Positions 51,695 through 60,733 of a stretch of DNA of 64,000 nucleotides are shown piece by piece. Below the pieces are notes generated by a model. It searched no databases. It was not told where the DNA came from and worked only from the letters and a program-made list of their open reading frames with translations. Source of the stretch: an uncultured Parasphingopyxis sp. (GTDB taxonomy: Bacteria > Pseudomonadota > Alphaproteobacteria > Sphingomonadales > Sphingomonadaceae). The stretch spans positions 276,384-340,383 of the forward strand of contig CAMYKP010000012.1 in assembly GCA_947259005.1 (NCBI GenBank), in the 5' to 3' direction. The position numbers and the translations under genes are program-made. Numbering within the stretch: the first letter of the stretch is position 1; the number at the start of each line of letters is the position of its first letter.

Positions 51695-52779
51695 CCGTCC
51701 TGATCCAGTTCCGGGGCAGGCCGGACCGGCAGGCCCGGTTCCTTCAGGAAGCGGATCGCCGGGCCGATCTGGTGCGTGCCATCCCGTTCGACCAGCATAG
51801 CGCGTTCGGTCACCAGATCGCTGTCCAGCGCTTCGCGGAAATCGAGAACCGGTGAGAAGGCAACATCCTTGTCGGCAAACCATGCCTCCCATTCGTCGCG
51901 CGTTTTCGTGGCGAAAGTCTCGCCGAGAAAGGCGCGCAACGGGGCTTGCGCTGCCCCGGCATCTGCCTCGCCCAGCGGAATGAGATCGGGCCGGTCCAGC
52001 GCCTCGAGAAGATTGCGGACAAACTTCATTTCCCGCGCGCCAAGGACCACGAAACGATCATCTTTCGTCTTGTACACACTGTAAAAAGCCGCGCCACCGA
52101 GCGAACGCTGGGACTGGGATCGCGGAGTTTCGCCGCCGCTGACTGCGCTTCCGGCCGTATGCGCGCCCCAGGGCAGCATCGAATCGAACATCGTCGCGTC
52201 GATATAGTCCCCCTGCCCGCTTTTCTCCCGCCCGATCAGCGCCATAAGGATAGCCGACAGCGCGGTCAGCCCGGCCGCCATGTCCCCCGATGCGACACCG
52301 GGAACAACCGGCGCTCCATCCGGGCCGTCATTGACCGACAGGAAACCGGTCAGCGCCTGGACCGCAAGATCATGCGCCGGATGATGCGCCATCGCGCCTT
52401 CCTGCCCGAAGGCCGAGATGGAACAGTAAACGATACGCGGATTGATTGCGGACACAGCGGCATAGTCGAAGCCGAGCCGCTGCATCACGCCGGGCCGAAA
52501 CCCTTCGACAAACACATCGGCCTCGGCAATCAGCTCGTGCAGCCGCGCCTTGCCGTCTTCGCTCTTCAGGTCGAGAACGATGCTTTTCTTGCCGCGGTTG
52601 AGGCTGCGGAACCAGACGGACTGGCCGGCCTCCATCGGCGGCATGTCGCGCGCCGGATCGCCGGCTGCCGGTTCGATCTTGATGACCTCAGCCCCTTGAT
52701 CCGCCATCATCATCGTCGCCATCGGCCCCGGCAGGAATAACGACAGGTCTATTACCTTTATACCGTCCAGCTTCGCCAT
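51691..52779 (-). CDS. CaiB/BaiF family (class III) CoA-transferase
   Basis: The 362-residue protein begins MAKLDGIKVIDLSLFLPGPMATMMMADQGAEVIKIEP, the classic family start. The catalytic Asp lies in HHPAHDLAVQALTGF, where formyl-CoA transferases have YDxxxQ. No ribosome site is visible; an in-frame ATG at 52833 is an alternative start adding 18 residues. It transfers CoA between carboxylic acids, activating a substrate for degradation by the enzymes encoded downstream (crotonase and thiolase-like), to which it is coupled by overlaps. Confidence 0.87.
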   Translation of the reverse strand: MAKLDGIKVIDLSLFLPGPMATMMMADQGAEVIKIEPAAGDPARDMPPMEAGQSVWFRSLNRGKKSIVLDLKSEDGKARLHELIAEADVFVEGFRPGVMQRLGFDYAAVSAINPRIVYCSISAFGQEGAMAHHPAHDLAVQALTGFLSVNDGPDGAPVVPGVASGDMAAGLTALSAILMALIGREKSGQGDYIDATMFDSMLPWGAHTAGSAVSGGETPRSQSQRSLGGAAFYSVYKTKDDRFVVLGAREMKFVRNLLEALDRPDLIPLGEADAGAAQAPLRAFLGETFATKTRDEWEAWFADKDVAFSPVLDFREALDSDLVTERAMLVERDGTHQIGPAIRFLKEPGLPVRPAPELDQDG

Positions 52780-52997
52780 CGGATCAAACGGTGCCGCCCG
52801 GTGCGGGAGCACGAAGCTGCCCCTGTAAGACATGGCCAAATCGTTCGCGCATTCTCGTTCCTCATTGATATCAGGCACCGAAAAATACGCCGCCGCTTTC
52901 CCTGCCTTGAGCGCCGGAGGCGTTTCGTCAAGCCTCTCTTTTGGTCTCCGGGCGGAACAATATTGGTCAAGCGGCATGTCTCGTCTAGGGTCGGAAG

Positions 52998-53462
52998 ATG
53001 GAACGCTACGAACATACACCGGCAGAGCTTGTTGCCCGCGCGCGTGAAGCGGCGGCGAAGGCCCATGCGCCCTATTCGGGATTTTCCGTCGGCTGCGCGA
53101 TCGAGGCGGAGGATGGCAGTATCGCCATTGGCAGCAATATGGAAAATGCCTGTTACCGGCTCGGCACCTGCGCCGAGATTTCGGCCCTGACATCGGCCCA
53201 GCAGGAGTTCGGGCTCGACAAGATACGGCGGATCGCAGTCGCCGGTGGCCATATCGGCGCGGGTGGAGCGCTGACCGGGGAACAGACAGTGCTGCCCTGC
53301 GGTGGATGCCGGCAGGCGATTGCCGAAGCCCGCGATCTTTCCGGTTTCGATATTGAGATCATCGCGGCATCCGGCGATGGCGGCGCAATATCCACCCACC
53401 GGATTTCGGCCCTGCTCCCGGCGAGTTTCGGCGCCGACAATCTGGACGATGCGCAAGACTAG
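52998..53462 (+). CDS. cdd: Cytidine deaminase
   Basis: The 154-residue zinc enzyme has YSGFSVGCAIEAEDG, NMENACY, TCAEISAL (Cys58, Glu60 as proton shuttle) and PCGGCRQAIAE, completing the zinc site. It converts cytidine and deoxycytidine to uridine forms in pyrimidine salvage. The start ATG is behind GGAAG. The stop shares CTAG with the convergent 2OG-oxygenase gene. It faces a cluster with a nucleoside transporter, a LOG hydrolase and an adenosine kinase, so the region is nucleoside oriented. Confidence 0.92.
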   Translation: MERYEHTPAELVARAREAAAKAHAPYSGFSVGCAIEAEDGSIAIGSNMENACYRLGTCAEISALTSAQQEFGLDKIRRIAVAGGHIGAGGALTGEQTVLPCGGCRQAIAEARDLSGFDIEIIAASGDGGAISTHRISALLPASFGADNLDDAQD

Positions 53463-54394
53463 ACCAGATTGATCTCGCGCAGCCGCTGCAGGAGATATTC
53501 ATGCGCGGAGATCGGCTCGGGATAGCGGTTGGGATTGTCTTCCGAGATGCAGCTCGGCAGGGTTTCGATCATGTAATCGGGCCGGAAATGCAGGAAGAAC
53601 GGCATCGAGTATCGCGCGTGACCACGCCGTTCGGGCGGCGGATTGACGACCCGGTGCGTGGTCGAGGGCAGCACATGGTTGGTCAGCCGCTGGAGCATAT
53701 CGCCGATATTGACGGCAAGCTCGCCCTCCTTCGGCGTCACCGGCAGCCAGTTGCCGTTCCTGTCCAGCAACTCGAGACCGGCCTCCTCGGCGCCCAATAA
53801 AAGCGTGATCGTATTGATGTCTTCGTGCGCCGCTGCACGCACGCCGGGCGCATCGGCGGGAACCGGCGGATAATGGATCAGGCGCATCACCGAATTGCCG
53901 TCTTCCACCGTATCCTCGAAAAAATCGGGCGCGAGGCCGAGATAAGTCGCGATCGCCGAGAGTATCCGCCGCCCGCTTTCGTCAAAGGCCGCGAAAAGCC
54001 TCTCAAACGTGTCATGAAAACCCGCCACTTCGTCGGGCCAGATATTGGGAGGCATCAGATCGGCAAAGCGATGCCCTTCGGGCAGCGTGCGGCCGACATG
54101 CCAAAATTCCTTCAGATCATATTCGGTGGCGTCCTTCGCGGTTTCGATGCCGAACGGCGTGTAGCCACGCGCCCCGCCGCCGCCTTTTATGAAATAGCGG
54201 CGCTTCACCTCTTCGGGCAGCGCGAAAAACTCCCGCATCCTGACATCGGCTTCGGCGATCAGATCGGCAGGCACACCGTGATCGGAAACAACCGCAAAGC
54301 CATAGGTGGAAAAGGACCGGCCGATTTCCTGCGCAAAACTGAGCGCGTCACTATCCGCATCGCGAAGGGAAACCGAGGCAATCGTATCGGGCAA
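53459..54394 (-). CDS. Isopenicillin N synthase-family 2OG-Fe(II) oxygenase
   Basis: The 311-residue protein has an N-terminal DIOX_N region (FAQEIGRSFSTYGFAVVSDHGVP) and the C-terminal jelly roll. HEDINTITLLLGAEEAGLEL supplies the HxD of the iron site, STTHRVVNPP the distal His, and ARYSMPFFLHFRPD the RxS that binds 2-oxoglutarate. It hydroxylates or desaturates an unknown small molecule. It is last in a run adenosine kinase, LOG, CNT transporter and this gene, 48 bases after the transporter, which hints at a nucleoside- or base-related substrate. Confidence 0.88.
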   Translation of the reverse strand: MPDTIASVSLRDADSDALSFAQEIGRSFSTYGFAVVSDHGVPADLIAEADVRMREFFALPEEVKRRYFIKGGGGARGYTPFGIETAKDATEYDLKEFWHVGRTLPEGHRFADLMPPNIWPDEVAGFHDTFERLFAAFDESGRRILSAIATYLGLAPDFFEDTVEDGNSVMRLIHYPPVPADAPGVRAAAHEDINTITLLLGAEEAGLELLDRNGNWLPVTPKEGELAVNIGDMLQRLTNHVLPSTTHRVVNPPPERRGHARYSMPFFLHFRPDYMIETLPSCISEDNPNRYPEPISAHEYLLQRLREINLV

Positions 54395-54442
54395 GAGGCA
54401 ATCCTGTGGGCAATCAGTGGAAAGGGAATCGCGCCAGCTTTA

Positions 54443-55681
54443 TCAGCTCAGCAATAATCCGGCGAGTGCAGCGCTCATCAGGTTGGCGAGCGACCCGGCG
54501 GCCAGCGCCTTCAAGCCGAGCCTGGCGATGACCGGCCGCTGGTTGGGCGCGAGCCCGCCGGTAACCGCCATCTGGATCGCAATCGAGAGCAGATTGGCAA
54601 ATCCGCACAGGGCAAATGTTACAATTGCGACGCTGCGCTCCGATAGTCCGCCTTCACCTGCACCGAGCGCGATAAAGGCGACAAATTCGTTGAGGACAAC
54701 CTTGGTGCCGAACAGGCCGCCAGCCGCCAGTGCCTCATCCCATGGTACGCCGATCAGATACATGATCGGTGCAAAAACATAACCGACAAGCTGCTGGAAA
54801 CTGAGTTCCGGGAAGCCGAACCAACCGCCAATGCCGCCAAGCAGCCCGTTTGCAAGCGCCACCAGGGCAACGAAAGCAAGCACCATCGCCCCAACCATGA
54901 CCGCAATCCGCACGCCGGTTTGTGCGCCCATGGAAGCCGCCATGATGATATTGACCGGCTTCTCCTCCTCATATTCGACATCGGCGGGGAGGACTGGCTC
55001 GGATGCCAGATCGGCAGGGTTGTCCGGCATTATGATCTTCGCCATCAGGATGCCGCCTGGCGCCGACATGAAGGCGGCAGCAAGCAGATAATCAATCTGT
55101 ATGCCCATTGCGGCATAGGCGGCGAGGATCGTTCCCGCGACACCCGCCATGCCAACACTCATAACGGTAAAAAGCTGCGACGGGGTAAGCCCGGCCAGAT
55201 AGGGCCTGATGACGAGAGGGGATTCGGATTGGCCGACAAAGATATTAGCCGCTGCACAGAGCGATTCGACTTTGCTGATCCCGGTAACCTTCTGGATAGC
55301 GCCGCCCACCCACCGGATCACGAACTGCATAATCCCGAGATAATAGAAAATCGAAACCAGCGACGCGAAGAAGATGATTACGGGCAATGCGGCAATGGCG
55401 AAGCTGTTGCCGCCGATCTCCGGATTTGCGAGGGGCCCGAAGATGAAGTTCGTTCCCTCCTGCGCATAACCAAGAAGGTTGGAAACACCGCGGGCCATCG
55501 CGGCAATGCCGGCCCGGCCCCAGTCCGTGTAGAGTACCAGTACGGCGATACCAGCCTGTAAACCGAACGCAGCTGTCACCACCCTCAGGCGAATCGCCTT
55601 GCGGTTGGAGGATAGCAGGAAAGCGGCCAGCAGGATCACCGCGATCCCGGCAAAGCTCATCGCAATGTTGGAAAGGTTCAT
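54443..55681 (-). CDS. Concentrative nucleoside transporter (CNT/NupC family)
   Basis: The 412-residue inner-membrane protein has about 10 helices and the CNT core. Core motifs are GLQAGIAVLVLYTDWGRAGI, AALPVIIFFASLVSIFYYLGIMQ, FVGQSESPLVIRPYLAGLTPSQLF and VLNEFVAFIALG. It imports nucleosides with protons or sodium. The ATG at 55681 lies one base after the LOG stop; a reading from 55741 would overlap that gene. It supplies substrate to the kinase and hydrolase encoded upstream. Confidence 0.92.
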   Translation of the reverse strand: MNLSNIAMSFAGIAVILLAAFLLSSNRKAIRLRVVTAAFGLQAGIAVLVLYTDWGRAGIAAMARGVSNLLGYAQEGTNFIFGPLANPEIGGNSFAIAALPVIIFFASLVSIFYYLGIMQFVIRWVGGAIQKVTGISKVESLCAAANIFVGQSESPLVIRPYLAGLTPSQLFTVMSVGMAGVAGTILAAYAAMGIQIDYLLAAAFMSAPGGILMAKIIMPDNPADLASEPVLPADVEYEEEKPVNIIMAASMGAQTGVRIAVMVGAMVLAFVALVALANGLLGGIGGWFGFPELSFQQLVGYVFAPIMYLIGVPWDEALAAGGLFGTKVVLNEFVAFIALGAGEGGLSERSVAIVTFALCGFANLLSIAIQMAVTGGLAPNQRPVIARLGLKALAAGSLANLMSAALAGLLLS

Positions 55682-55682
55682 A

Positions 55683-56252
55683 TTACCAGACCATCCCCTG
55701 TTCAGCCCCGTTTTCTGCAGTTTCGAGCTGTGTGATTGCATCGCCTATATCGGTGGACACAAGCAGGTGGCCGCGCCGTGCTGGCGAGATGAATCCGCTC
55801 TCGACGACATGGTCGATAAAGCTGATCAGCGAATCCCAGAACCCCGCAACATTGAGCAGCAGGAATGGCTTTGCATGATAGCCGAGCGCATTCCAGGACC
55901 AGGCTTCGAACAGTTCGTCCAGCGTACCGACGCCGCCCGGCATCGCGACAAAGCCGTCGCAAAGGTCCGTCATCTTGGCTTTGCGTTCATGCATGGAGGG
56001 CACGATATGCAGTTCCGTGAGGCCGCGATGTGCGACCTCCAGATCGACCAGGGCTTCCGGGATCACGCCATGCACTTCGCCTTTGGCTTCAAGCACGGCA
56101 TCGGCAATGATTCCCATCAGGCCCAGCCTGCCACCGCCATAGACCAGCCCGATATCCCGCGCCGCCATTTCCCGGCCCAGCGTTCGGGCGGCCTCGGCAA
56201 ATTGCGGTTCAACGCCTGAATTTGAACCACAATAAACGGCCAGTCTTCGCAT
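55683..56252 (-). CDS. LOG family protein (nucleoside 5'-monophosphate phosphoribohydrolase)
   Basis: The 189-residue protein from ATG 56252 (AGAGGGG upstream) begins MRRLAVYCGSNSG. It contains the PGGxGTxxE motif in FVAMPGGVGTLDELFEAWSW, with RLGLMGIIADAVL and ERKAKMTDLCDGF. LOG enzymes cleave AMP- or cytokinin-type ribotides into free base and ribose 5-phosphate. It sits between an adenosine kinase and a nucleoside transporter, fitting a route nucleoside to monophosphate to free base. Confidence 0.92.
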   Translation of the reverse strand: MRRLAVYCGSNSGVEPQFAEAARTLGREMAARDIGLVYGGGRLGLMGIIADAVLEAKGEVHGVIPEALVDLEVAHRGLTELHIVPSMHERKAKMTDLCDGFVAMPGGVGTLDELFEAWSWNALGYHAKPFLLLNVAGFWDSLISFIDHVVESGFISPARRGHLLVSTDIGDAITQLETAENGAEQGMVW

Positions 56253-56319
56253 GTGTATTTGCCCCTCTAAAGGCTGGTTTGGCGGTTGGCATGACGGCCG
56301 ACGCGCAACTTGTAAACGG

Positions 56320-57306
56320 TCAATTGCCCGCGAGTGGGAGCAGTTCTCCGCGCGGCCGCGCGCCATATTCGGCGATCACCTCGGCAGCCGCTGCGGCGCC
56401 CAGTGCAAGGCTGGCTTCAAGCGACCGCCCCCAGGCATGGGCGGCAAGAAAGCCGGCGGCAAACAGATCGCCCGCGCCGGTCGTATCGACAAGTGCGCGG
56501 GGTTTGACGGCCGGAACCGAAACAATTTCACCACCCCGGATCGCCATCGCCCCCTCGGCACCGCACGTGATCACGCAAAGATCGACATTTTTGGCCAGCG
56601 CAGCCATCGCGGCATCAAGATCGTCCGTGCCGGCAAGTGCGCGCACCTCATCTTCGTTGCCGAACAGGATGTCGACCCGGCCGCTCTCGACCAGCTCGGT
56701 AAAATCCGGGCGGTGGCGACCGATGCAGGCGATGTCCGACAGGGTGAACGCGACAGCCCGGCCCGCCTCATGCGCGAAATCCGCGGCCTTTTTCATGGCG
56801 ATGCGCGGTTTTGCGTGATCCCAGAGATAGGCTTCGAGATAGAGGATCGCGGCCCGGGCGATCTGGTCCGCGTCAATCGCATCAACCGAAAGATGCTCGG
56901 ATGCGCCGCGATAGGTGTTCATCGTGCGCTGGGCATCCGGCGTCACAAGGATCAGGCAGCGGCCTGTGCTGATGTCGCCAGCGAGCGACGGGGTGTCGAA
57001 CGTCACGCCCTGAGCGCGAATATCATGGGTGAAGATCGTGCCGAGCTGGTCCGGGCCAACCTGCCCCACAAAGGCCGCGCGGCCGCCTAGAGCGGCAATC
57101 CCCGCCATGCTGTTGGCGGCGGACCCGCCACTGGTTTCCTGGGCAGGACCCATCCGCGCGTAAAGCCGGTCAGCCTCGTCCGCGTCGAGAACCCGCATCG
57201 ATCCTTTCGGCACGCCTTCCGCGGCAAGCAGGCCATCATCGGCCGGCGCGATGACATCGACCACGGCATCGCCAATCGCCAGAACGTCATAATCGGTATC
57301 GGTCAA
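56320..57306 (-). CDS. Adenosine kinase-like PfkB-family sugar kinase (copy 2)
   Basis: The 328-residue protein starts with TTG at 57306 (AGAGAAG upstream). It keeps the same PfkB features as copy 1: AIGDAVVDVIAPADD, SGGSAANSMAGIAALGGRAAFVGQVG and DTTGAGDLFAAGFL. By eye it is roughly half identical to the protein at 43106-44104. It heads a minus-strand run with LOG, CNT and a 2OG oxygenase, and lies 57 bases from the divergent queuosine-precursor transporter. It probably phosphorylates adenosine or a modified adenosine. Confidence 0.87.
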   Translation of the reverse strand: MTDTDYDVLAIGDAVVDVIAPADDGLLAAEGVPKGSMRVLDADEADRLYARMGPAQETSGGSAANSMAGIAALGGRAAFVGQVGPDQLGTIFTHDIRAQGVTFDTPSLAGDISTGRCLILVTPDAQRTMNTYRGASEHLSVDAIDADQIARAAILYLEAYLWDHAKPRIAMKKAADFAHEAGRAVAFTLSDIACIGRHRPDFTELVESGRVDILFGNEDEVRALAGTDDLDAAMAALAKNVDLCVITCGAEGAMAIRGGEIVSVPAVKPRALVDTTGAGDLFAAGFLAAHAWGRSLEASLALGAAAAAEVIAEYGARPRGELLPLAGN

Positions 57307-57363
57307 ACGGCTTCTCTTTCCCTGGGTCTTTTGTTGGTTCGGCGAACAGGATAGGGGGTTGCG

Positions 57364-58029
57364 ATGTCGACTGTACCAACCCCGGCGCCGCTATCGCGCT
57401 CGCTCTTCATTTTTTCAATCCTTTATGGCGGGATGACCTGCATCGCGGGCGTGCTGGCCTTCAAGCAGGTCGCGCTCGGACCGCTGGCCGTCGAGGCAGG
57501 CATCTTCGCCTTCCTCATGCTGGTCGTCATCTCCAGCACCGTCGCGCAGCTCCACGGCCCCAAAACGGCGAACTGGCTCGTGCTGTTCGGCTTCTTCCCG
57601 CTGGCCTTGTCCGTCCTGCTGATATTCCTGGTTCTGTCGCTGCCAGCGTCGTCCGAGATGCCAGCGGAAAATATAACGGCGTTCGAGCGGGTGCTGTCGC
57701 AAACTCCGCGGATCATGATCGCCGGACCGATAGCCTACGGGGTTTCGCTGTTCCTCAACGTGAAGATTTTTGCCGCATTGCGCGGGACTGCCGGAGACAG
57801 CAGCATGGGCATGATGGTGCGCGGAGCGATTGCGTCCGCGCTCAGCCAGTCCATCGATACGGTAATCTTCATCACGGTGGCCTTTTACGGCCAGTTCCCG
57901 ATTGGCTCGCTGATCGCCGGGCAGATGCTCGCCAAGGTCGTGCTCTCGGCAATCCTCGTGCCGCCGCTTATCTTCGGGCTGGTAAAGCTGGCGAGGCGGC
58001 TCGATCGATCGCAAATCGCGGAAACATGA
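57364..58029 (+). CDS. yhhQ: Queuosine precursor transporter (VUT/YhhQ family)
   Basis: The 221-residue inner-membrane protein has about six helices. The family signature is in ALSQSIDTVIFITVAFYGQFP, with IAYGVSLFLNVKIFAAL before it and GQMLAKVVLSAILVPPLIF after. YhhQ proteins import preQ0/preQ1 or queuine for tRNA modification. It is transcribed alone, sharing a 57-base divergent promoter region with the adenosine kinase gene. With queG at 40 kb it indicates the organism both makes and salvages queuosine intermediates. Confidence 0.8.
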   Translation: MSTVPTPAPLSRSLFIFSILYGGMTCIAGVLAFKQVALGPLAVEAGIFAFLMLVVISSTVAQLHGPKTANWLVLFGFFPLALSVLLIFLVLSLPASSEMPAENITAFERVLSQTPRIMIAGPIAYGVSLFLNVKIFAALRGTAGDSSMGMMVRGAIASALSQSIDTVIFITVAFYGQFPIGSLIAGQMLAKVVLSAILVPPLIFGLVKLARRLDRSQIAET

Positions 58030-58296
58030 GCCGGCCAGCCTTGGTGACCCGCGAGAATATGCAACGTGGCACGCGGTAAACGCCATCACGCGAAAAAAAC
58101 TGTACCGTGTCCGAAATGCCGCGACGCCAGACAGGATTGACCGATGACGTGGGGGCATCCTGTAGTTGCGGCTGCCCCCTCCCGGAGAGGGATGGCGTCC
58201 GGGCTCCGCTGACCGCCTGCGCAACGCCTTGAATCCCCTTTTTTGTTGCTGACGGTCGTGTAAATAAGGTCGCAAAAGAGCCGAGGAGACCGTCTG

Positions 58297-59493
58297 ATGA
58301 ACTTGGAATTCAGCCCCGAGGAACAAGCGTTCCGCAACGAAGTGCGCGCCTTTATCGAAGAAAATTATCCCAAACAGGCCTCGGCTGACAGTTTGCGCGA
58401 CGATATGTCGGCGGAAGAGCTTGTCGCCTGGCACAAAATTCTGGGCGAAAAGGGCTGGTCGGTTCCCGCCTGGCCGGAGCAATATGGCGGCACCGGCTGG
58501 ACGCCGACCCAGCGTTACATCTGGGGCGAGGAAAATGCCCGGGTCAACGCGATAATGCCCCTGCCCTTCGGCGTCTCCATGGTCGGGCCGGTGATCTACA
58601 CCTTCGGAAACGAAGCCCAGAAGGAACAGCATCTCCCCGGCATCCGCAGCGGCGATGTCTGGTGGTGTCAGGGTTATTCCGAACCCGGCGCCGGTTCGGA
58701 TCTCGCTTCACTCAAGACCACGGCGGTGCGCGATGGCGATCATTATGTGATCAACGGCCAGAAAACATGGACGACGCTCGCGCAGCATGCCGATTGGGGC
58801 TTTTTCCTGTGCCGCACCGATCCGGATGCCGCGAAACCGCAGGAAGGCATCAGCTTCATTCTCGTCGACATGAAGACGCCCGGCATCGAGGTGCGGCCGA
58901 TCAAGCTCATCGATGGCGGCTATGAGGTCAACGAAACCTGGCTGACGGACGTGCGCGTTCCGGTCGAAAACCTGATCGGTGAGGAGAATAAGGGCTGGAC
59001 CTATGCCAAATTCCTGCTCGCCCACGAACGCTCCGGCATTGCCGGGGTTGCGCGCTCCAAGCGCGGCGTCGAACAGCTGCGCGAAATCGCCAAGTCCGAG
59101 GTTCTGGACGGCAAGCCGCTGATGCAGGATTTCGATTTCGCCCGGAAAGTCAGCCAGCTCGAAATCGATCTGGCCGCGCTCGAAATCACCGAGCTGCGCA
59201 CTCTGGCCGGTGAACAGGCAGGACGCGGCCCGGGGCCGGAAAGCTCGATCCTCAAGATCAAGGGCACCGAGATCCAGCAAAGGCTGACCGAGCTCGCTCT
59301 CGAAGCGGTCGGCCATTATGGCACGCCCTATTATCGCGCCGTCGCCGATGCCGGATCTAACGAATATCCGATCGGACCGGACTATGCGCAGCATAGCGCC
59401 GGATCCTATTTCAACATGCGCAAGACTTCGATCTATGGCGGGTCCAACGAGATCCAGCGCAACATCATCACCAAAATGATTCTCGGCCTCTAG
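58297..59493 (+). CDS. Acyl-CoA dehydrogenase, large subunit type (PimC-like)
   Basis: The 398-residue flavoenzyme has EQAFRNEVRAFIEENYP, WWCQGYSEPGAGSDLASLKTTA, GQKTWTTLAQHADW and the C-terminal YGGSNEIQRNIITKMILGL. It resembles the pimeloyl-CoA dehydrogenase large subunit and related enzymes that work as alpha2-beta2 heterotetramers. The next gene encodes the matching small subunit. Substrates could be dicarboxyl-, terpenoid- or steroid-side-chain acyl-CoAs. GAGGAGACC precedes the ATG. Confidence 0.9.
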   Translation: MNLEFSPEEQAFRNEVRAFIEENYPKQASADSLRDDMSAEELVAWHKILGEKGWSVPAWPEQYGGTGWTPTQRYIWGEENARVNAIMPLPFGVSMVGPVIYTFGNEAQKEQHLPGIRSGDVWWCQGYSEPGAGSDLASLKTTAVRDGDHYVINGQKTWTTLAQHADWGFFLCRTDPDAAKPQEGISFILVDMKTPGIEVRPIKLIDGGYEVNETWLTDVRVPVENLIGEENKGWTYAKFLLAHERSGIAGVARSKRGVEQLREIAKSEVLDGKPLMQDFDFARKVSQLEIDLAALEITELRTLAGEQAGRGPGPESSILKIKGTEIQQRLTELALEAVGHYGTPYYRAVADAGSNEYPIGPDYAQHSAGSYFNMRKTSIYGGSNEIQRNIITKMILGL

Positions 59494-59528
59494 TCAGAGC
59501 CTAAGCCAGAGAAGCCGGGAGAGAATTT

Positions 59529-60665
59529 GTGGATTTCAATTTTACCGACGAACAAACCATGGTGCGCGACAGCCTGAGCCGGCTGGTGCGCGAAAATTAC
59601 GATTTCGATACCCGTCGTGCGGCGATCGAAAGCGAAAGCGGCTGGCGGCCGGAAATCTGGGCGCAGCTGGCCGAACTTGGCCTGCTCGGCATGCCGTTTT
59701 CCGAAGCCGATGGCGGCTTTGGCGGCGGGGCGATCGATTCCCTGATCGTGATGGAAGAATTCGGCAAGGGCCTTGTGGTCGAGCCTTTCGTGCCGACCGT
59801 GGTCTGCGCCGGCGGATTCCTGAAGCACGCCGGAACCGATGCCCAAAAGGCCGAGCATATTGGCGGGATCGTCGATGGCAGCCGCATCTATGCGTTCGCC
59901 TATGCCGAGCCGCGCGGCCGCTATGACCTTGCCGATCTGGAGACAACGGCAAAGCGCGACGGCGAGAGCTATGTCCTCAACGGGCATAAGGCGGTCGTCA
60001 TCGGCGCGCCCTGGGCATCCCATCTGATCGTCACCGCGCGCACGTCCGGCGAGCGGCGGGACCGGGACGGCATCTCCGTGGTCGTCGTCGACAAATCAGC
60101 GGACGGCATTGTGACGCGCGACTATCCGACAGTCGATGGCCGCCGTGCATCGGAAGTCTATTTCGAGAATGTCGCCGTGCCAGCCGACGCGCTGATCGGT
60201 GAGGAGGGCAATGCCCTCCCCCTGATCGAGCTTGTCGCCGACGAGGCCATTGCCGCGCTCAGCGCCGAAGCCTGCGGGGCGATGAAAGTCGCGCATGAGA
60301 TGACGGTCGAATATTCGCGGCAGCGCAAGCAGTTCGGCACGCCTATCGGCAAGTTCCAGGTGCTGCAGCACCGGATGGTCGACATGTTCACCGAATATGA
60401 GCAGTCGGTTTCCATGGCCTATCTCGCGACGCTCAGGCTTGGCGAAGACGAGCATGTCCGCAAGCTTGCCTGCGCTGCCGCCAAGGTGCGGATCGGCCAG
60501 GCCGCGCATCATATCGGGCAGGAAGCGATCCAGATCCATGGCGGCATGGGCATGACGGACGAACTTGCCATCGGCCATTATTTCAAGCGCCTGACGGTCT
60601 ACGATTCCGAATTCGGCAATGTCGACCATCACATGAAACGGCATGTGGCGCTGAGCAGCAGCTAG
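59529..60665 (+). CDS. Acyl-CoA dehydrogenase, small subunit type (PimD-like)
   Basis: The 378-residue protein starts with GTG 59529 behind GGGAGAGA. It has FTDEQTMVRDSLSRLVRENYDF, FGGGAIDSLIVMEEFGKGL, QFGTPIGKFQVLQHRMVDMF and QIHGGMGMTDELAIGHYFKRL. The pattern matches the partner subunit of heterotetrameric acyl-CoA dehydrogenases, where one subunit carries most of the active site. The gap to the first subunit gene is 35 bases, so they form one operon. Confidence 0.88.
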   Translation: MDFNFTDEQTMVRDSLSRLVRENYDFDTRRAAIESESGWRPEIWAQLAELGLLGMPFSEADGGFGGGAIDSLIVMEEFGKGLVVEPFVPTVVCAGGFLKHAGTDAQKAEHIGGIVDGSRIYAFAYAEPRGRYDLADLETTAKRDGESYVLNGHKAVVIGAPWASHLIVTARTSGERRDRDGISVVVVDKSADGIVTRDYPTVDGRRASEVYFENVAVPADALIGEEGNALPLIELVADEAIAALSAEACGAMKVAHEMTVEYSRQRKQFGTPIGKFQVLQHRMVDMFTEYEQSVSMAYLATLRLGEDEHVRKLACAAAKVRIGQAAHHIGQEAIQIHGGMGMTDELAIGHYFKRLTVYDSEFGNVDHHMKRHVALSSS

Positions 60666-60733
60666 CCCTTGCAACTCATCCCGCCGCCATCCGCCCGAGT
60701 GGCGATGGCGGCGGCTGAGTCATTCATCCTGCG

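Noticed and set aside
50927-53193. N-terminal extensions of the crotonase and CoA-transferase frames
   Set aside because: The added residues overlap neighbouring genes or lack any family similarity, while family-typical starts exist at 51694 and 52779.
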